From Aldrovandia affinis (taxonomy: Eukaryota; Chordata; Actinopteri; Notacanthiformes; Halosauridae), in contig JAINUG010000052.1 in NCBI GenBank assembly GCA_029706075.1, positions 1,693,998 through 1,757,997 of the forward strand: a stretch of DNA of 64,000 nucleotides, read 5' to 3'. Shown here piece after piece: positions 49,156 through 56,138 of this stretch (the first letter of the stretch is position 1; each line of letters begins with the position of its first letter). The position numbers and the translations under genes were made by a program. The notes under the pieces were generated by a model. That model ran no database searches, was not told the origin of the DNA, and saw only the letters and a program-made list of their open reading frames with translations.

Positions 49156-50975
49156 CCTTGTGGGCAGCAGTGGAGCATGAGCAGTCATGCTCAGTAGTGT
49201 CCAGCAGGGGGCCCTCACTCTTGTAGTGGCTGACCAGCTCATATTGAAAGGAGGCAGCACATGTCTAAAATTGTCAAAATCAGTTTTGTAGTGTTTATAT
49301 AGCTGTTGTGGAGGATATCATGAAGCCTTGTTCAAAAAAAATAAACTAGATGGTAGTTATTATATAATTTGTAACTTGAACAGAAGAGGTCATCTTTATT
49401 TATCAACATCACCTGATGGAGAAAAAAAAGTGGAAAATGCAAAACATAATTTAAAAAATTGTATGTTATGCAAAACTAATGTATTTTATATCTAGGTTTT
49501 TCCAATGTACAGAAAAATGTGTTTGAATGTGTATTTTTGTGAAAAACAAGTGAATGATCCTAATGGAACCATGATCTGTGAGAGGTGAATAACACAATTC
49601 CACTAAATATTGATTGAATTGATAGTAATAAGAGGTACAAACAATGTTTATCAGGATTTTGGGGTTTCTGACAATTTTTGGATAATTAAACATGCCAATG
49701 ATATTCCTGGGTCAAATTGACCCAGGAATATCTTGGCTGTTACAGGAAAGCGAATATGCCACCAGGGTTAAGATGATGGGCCCTTAAGACTATTTAAGCA
49801 CTGCAACCACGGTTCAAATCCCTGGTCGGGAGCCCCGATAGGGGGCGGCGATTGGCTGCTCGCCCTAGGGGGAGGGGGGAGGGAGAGCTGGAACGGGCTC
49901 GCCGAGAAGCGCAAAGGATGTCCCTGTAAATTAGGTGGAGTTCCGTCTCGGAGGAGGCGGATCATCACCGGCCTCGGGGTATTAACTGGACCCGTAGTGA
50001 TGGGCGGTGGGCTCGTGGGGGAAGGGGAATCGAAAGAAATAGAGGGTGTAATTGGCCACCAACAGGGAAAAAATCAGTAACAAATTAAAAATGTAATTTA
50101 AAAATGTACAAATCCCAGATATCTAGAATTTAGATGTGCCGTAGCTGCTCCAGTAGCCAGAACGGCCGTTTTGCACCAAACCCTGCCTACGTAGTTCAGA
50201 TCAGGAAGTCATGCCTGCTCCTAGTGAATGTGTGGGCTATTCTCACGTCCCTGAGAATTGTTGTAACACGATTGAGAAAAATTATTATAATAATTGGCAC
50301 CTTGATGGTCTATATCTTCTGACACTCTTATCGGTTGTGAATCAGGAACTATATACATTATCCGTGAAAATACTATTTCAGAAACCGTGTTTGTTTCAGA
50401 CAACTGTTGGAAGCAGAGGTAGTCTCAACATTGTTTTGCTCATACGAGCAGCATTATTTTACAGGCAGCTGCAACAGGCCAATTAACTTATTTCTGAAAT
50501 ATCTATAGTATTTTCACTGAAAAATGTGTACAATGTAGTGTGTTTGTGTGTGCTTGTTGCAAATTGCCAGCAAAAAACAAGCAAAACAACTATCCAAGTA
50601 CTGTACGGCTTTGTTTTGTATGTAACTTTCACAGGGTAAACGGACTGATTAATCAAGTGTACGATTTGTTTGAAAGCTGTGACAAGTTCCTGCACTAACT
50701 GTGGTCTCGGGTGAAGAATGAAAATGTGCATATGTGAATGTCACTGCTTTTCCAGGTGTTGGAGATGGACATCTCTAAGCAGCTCCATGCCTACGAGGTG
50801 GAGTACCACGTTCTGCAGGACGAGATGCTGGAGACCGCACCCCTGCTCGACGACTCGGACCGTCTGGAGAAGCTGGAGAGGACCAACGCCCAGCTAAAGA
50901 AGCAGAACATGGACCTGCTGGAGAAGCTCCAGGTGTGTGTGTGTGTCTGCGTGTGTCTGCGTGTGTGTGCCCCTG

Positions 50976-51014
<39 letters not shown>

Positions 51015-51043
51015 TATGTGTGTATGTGTGTATGTGTGTATGT

Positions 51044-51107
<64 letters not shown>

Positions 51108-51764
51108 TGTCTCTGTGTTGTGTGTCTGTTGTTACGACCCACAAAAACCATCCGCACTATATTAGCCGGGTAGCTAACCAAAAGGGACGCGACAACAGAT
51201 ATTCCTCAGAGTCAACCGAATTCTATAAAAATACAGGATTTTATTTACTACATACAACATATAATGGACATACATACAAAGACTATGAATAATTCAACCA
51301 AATAAACAGACTGTCTAAACCTATCACTCGAAAGACAAAGAATTCTATCCCCTCTCCCGGTGCAAACAAGATAGGTGAGTCTTCTGCAGTCTATCTATTC
51401 CTACTCTACGCTTTCCTAACTAACCAAAAGTGCTCAAAAGGATAATGAAAGAAAACTGACGAACAAGCAGGGTCAAAAAAGCATTTACAAAAAGTTTTCA
51501 AGAAGTCAAAATTGTAGCTGGTCATGAAGTCAGAAAAAGAAAGACACCAAAATTGTAGCTCCGCTCACTTTTATTCTCTAGACAGGGGCGTGGCCAAACG
51601 AGGTCAAGGGGAAGCCAACTGAAAAACTAATTTTTGCAATCAGCCACCTGCTGTTGACGAGGTCAAGTTTTGGCCAACTGTACTGTGTTTTGTGTCTGTG
51701 TTGTGTTTTGGGTGGTGTCTGTGTGGTGTCTGTGTGGTGTCTGTGTGGTTTGTGCGTGTGTGTA

Positions 51765-51811
<47 letters not shown>

Positions 51812-51862
51812 TCTGTGTTGTCTCTGTGTTGTGTCTGTGTGGTGGTCTGTGTTGTGTGTGTG

Positions 51863-51930
<68 letters not shown>

Positions 51931-54900
51931 ATATATATATGCATGTACAGTAAGCACCATAATTCATAGGACAGTGACCCATTTTTTGTTATTTTGGTTC
52001 TGTACTCTAGCACTTTGAGTTTGAATGGATACAAGTTGAAGGGTTGAAGTTGAAGTGCAGAATGTGAGCTTTAATTTGAGGGTATTTTCATCCATATTGG
52101 ATGAACCGTTTAGAAATGACAGCACCTTTTGTACATGGTTCCCCCATTTTAAGGTACTACAAGTATTTGTTGAATTGGTTTCATGGATGTTTCATTAGGC
52201 AGGTGTATTCATTTGTGTCGTTAGTGAATGCAGAAGAGAGCTGTTGATGTCTAGTCTTTATTCTAGACTTTGCAATTGCCTATGGAGATTGTTGTTGGGG
52301 GGTGACAACATGAGGAAGACAGCAGTGTCAATGCAAATTAAGCTGGCCGTCATAAGGCTCAGAAAGGAAAATCAATCAATCAGGAACATTGCAAAAACCC
52401 TGGACATGCCCAAGTCAACAGTTTGGTTCATCATTAACAAGAAAAAAACAACTGGTGAACTCAATTATGTTAAAAGACCCAGTAGACCGAGGAAGACCAC
52501 TGTAGTGGATGACCGGAGAATACTCTCTATTGTGAAGAAAACCCCCCTGACAGCGGCCCAACAGATCAAAAACACTCTCCTGGATGCAGGTGTAGATGTG
52601 TCAAAGTCTCTCATACGTAGAAGACTACACCAGCAGGACTACAGAGGGTACACTACAAGATGCAAACCACTGATAAGCCTGAAGAACAGAAAGGCGAGAT
52701 TACAATTTGCTAAAAAGCACCTAAAAGATCCCCAAGAGTTCTGGAACAAAGTCTTGTGGACAAATGAGACAAAGATGAACATGTACCAGAGTGATGGAAA
52801 GAGGAAAGTGTGGTCCAAAGCATACCACCTCATCTGTGAAACATGGTGGAGGGGGTGTTATGGCTTCGGCCTGTATGGCTGCCAGTGGAACGGGCTCACT
52901 TGTCTTCATCGATGATGTGACTGCAGACAGAAGTAGAACAATGAATTCTGAACTCTACAGAAATATTTTATCTGATCAGATTAGGGCCATGCACAGACAT
53001 TTTGGGGGACAGGGGCTCAAGCAAAAAAAAAAAAAAAGGCCACTCACCCCACTGACACGCACTATTCCCACCCCGATGTTGCCACACCGCCGCCATCCAT
53101 AATCGCACACTATGTTCATAACATGGGACCTGTTTAAATTCTACTGAAACACATTATTCCATGAAGAAACCACAGATTTGATGTAGTAATGCAAGTCAGT
53201 CAGTGTAAGTAATGCGGTCAGTCAGTGTTCAGTTGTTTAGACCAATTCAGTCACATTAGATCAGTGGTTTCTTTGAGAAAGAACCTGGGACCTGTTTTAC
53301 CTTTCATTATAAGTAATGATAAGATTATAGATCAGCAGTCCTACTCTTACATGCTTGATACATAAGCCCCCTGAATTTGGGGTTTCAAAACTTCCTTCTG
53401 TTTTCATGTTCTGTATCATTTTGTTACACTGCATATATTTTATAAATGAGACTTATGGTACAACTACTGAACTAGAGTTTGATTTTAGTAACATGTTTTT
53501 GAGCATCACACTGAGAGAAAAATAAACCACAGTATTATATTATATTCAAAAACGCACGCACGCACACACATACACACTACTTAAACACACTCATATATTT
53601 GTTACATATGCATATGGCTGAAAAACTGATCCAGGGTCAGGGAGGTGAGAAGTGTTTTGCCTTTCATTGGAGACAGGTGTATTTGCCTCTTCTAGCAGTG
53701 TTTATGCTGCTGCTCATTTCCCAATAAAAATGGATTGATTGAAAGTTTTATTTTAACAGGGAAACACACTGCTACATGCCCAAACACATTACACTTTTAA
53801 ACATAACGTTTTTAGAAAACTGGCTATAAAGAAAAGGGGGTGACTACACTAAACTAGCAAAACTTTGCAAAATGTAACTACCTGCTTCAGAAATTAATTG
53901 CATATTTGTAAGTTTTCCTGCATGACGGAGATAACATAGTTTTAATGATAATTAGACTAGCTTACTTGCTCGCGAGTACCGAGGCTAGTAATGACGAAAT
54001 TACAGCGTAAAGTCCTACTGACCTACTTCATAGTTTTTTTTAACGGATATATAACATAAAAATTAAGTACGTATTGTTTAATTGTGGTTTCATAATTAAA
54101 ACAGTGCCTACCTGAGTGATATCATTCACCGTAACCGAACTGGGGCTGGGAATGCGGTGCTTTTCATGGCAAGTTGTATTCGGAATGTCGGAAGATGCGA
54201 CGTTGATTGATTGATTGAGACAAAACCATTTGGAAGGGGGGGGGTTGGAGAGCGGAGTACTTTTTAAATTGATAAGGTGTATTTTTTTGTGGATACTACT
54301 ATACATTTCCCTCTTTATATTTCATAGAATTTCAATAACAAATAAAGAAAAAATTAAATACAATTAACACCAGCCAAAAAAGGGTACTTTTTGACTACGA
54401 GGGCAAAAGGGCAGGGGCTCAAGCCCCCCTTGGGCCCTATCTGTGCACGTGCCTGGCTCAGATAAAACCAAATGCCTCCAAACTCATTGGGCGGCACTTC
54501 ATCATGCAACAAGACAATGACCCGAAACATACTGCAAGAGCAACGAAGGGGTTTTTCACGGTCAAAAAGTGGAAAATCCTTGACTGGCCGAGTCAATCAC
54601 CAGATCTGAATCCAATTCAACATGCATTTTACATGCTGAAGAGGAGACTGAAGGCAAAAAGTCCCCGAAACAAGCAGGAACTGAAGATGGCTGCAGTAAA
54701 GGCCTGACAGAGCATCACCAGGGAAGATACCCAGCGTCTGGTGATGTCTATGCGTCCCAGACTTCAAGCAGTCATTGCATGCAAAGGATATGCGACCAAA
54801 TATTAAAAATGATTACTTTATTCTACATTATGTTAAACAGTCCAATGAATTATGGTGCCTGAAAATGGGGGGGACTTTTGTACAAAAGGTTCTATAATTT

Positions 54901-55743
54901 CTAAACGGTATCCTTGTATCCTTTCAATCTCAAACTGCTAGTACAGAACCAAAATAACAAAAAATGTGTCACTGTCCAATTAATTATGGTGCTCACTGTA
55001 TGTGTGTGTGTCTTAATTGGTTTCTGTGCCCTTTAAGTGAGTATGTCTTTGTATATGGGTGCACATGTGTGAGTTTTCTTTAACATGAATGCAAAATTAG
55101 TGGGCATAAGTTTTTAATTGATATTATTCATAAAATCCATGTTATGTAGTGATGTAGTATCTAGTAGATTTTTTTTAAGCTTGTATTGATTCAAGAAAAC
55201 TAATTCACAAAACAAAGCACTGAAAGGCATTAAAACATATTTCTCTGTCATTCAGCCCTGATGTTTTCGCGTATGGTAGCTCTTCACCAGCAGGTGGCAC
55301 CAGAGCACAGTTTCAGATTTATTAACAAACAGACAAAGAAACAAAATACTTTGGTCATTTTTTTTCTGCAAACAAATACATCCTGCCTCTTCGTCAAGAG
55401 CCATATTAATATACAGTCCAGTATAGCTGATCAGAGCCTGTCATGTGTTGAAAATTACAAAGGGAATAAGAAAATATTATTGTGGAGCTTTAGACCCTCT
55501 GAAAAACAATGTTGAGGATGGTCCCTCGAGGCTAGCATTGTTTTCAGCCACCGATGGTGGTTGCGCTTGATAAAGGATTACCCACAACGACTCTGTTGGG
55601 GGCTGAATTGTGTGGTGATGTAATGGTGTATTAAGCAGGCTACAGAGCTCTTGAGTGTATTAGCAGTGTGAGGGGTGAGCATGGACACACATGTCTGTAA
55701 ATACTGATGGAAGATTTCAGTCGCCTTTGTAGGAACTGAGGTA

Positions 55744-55808
<65 letters not shown>

Positions 55809-56138
55809 CATGCATGTGTGCTTGTGTGCGCTTGTGTGTGTGTCTACGTGTGCGTGCGTGCGTGCGTGCGTGTGTGTGTCTGTGCGCGCGTGTGTGTGTG
55901 TTCCTCCCACAGGCTGCCCGGGTTAAGATCCAGAGCCTGGAGGTGAATGTGGAGAGCCTCCTGTCGCAGGAGAGCAAGATGAAACATGTGATCCGCTCGC
56001 TGGAGCAGGAGAAGGCCTCGCACCAGAAGACCATCGAACGCATGCGCGGCTGCCTGCCCTCGGACGCCCTGTCCGACGTTGAGCTGACCCAAATCAAGTC
56101 CGGCTCGAACAGCAAACCCAAGGGAACCAAAAAGCCAT

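Noticed and set aside
50894-51181. Long open frames across TG/CA repeats (also at 51640-52034, 55578-56310), reading as Cys-Val or Thr-His repeats
   Set aside because: They are translations of dinucleotide repeats that lack stops by composition, not proteins.
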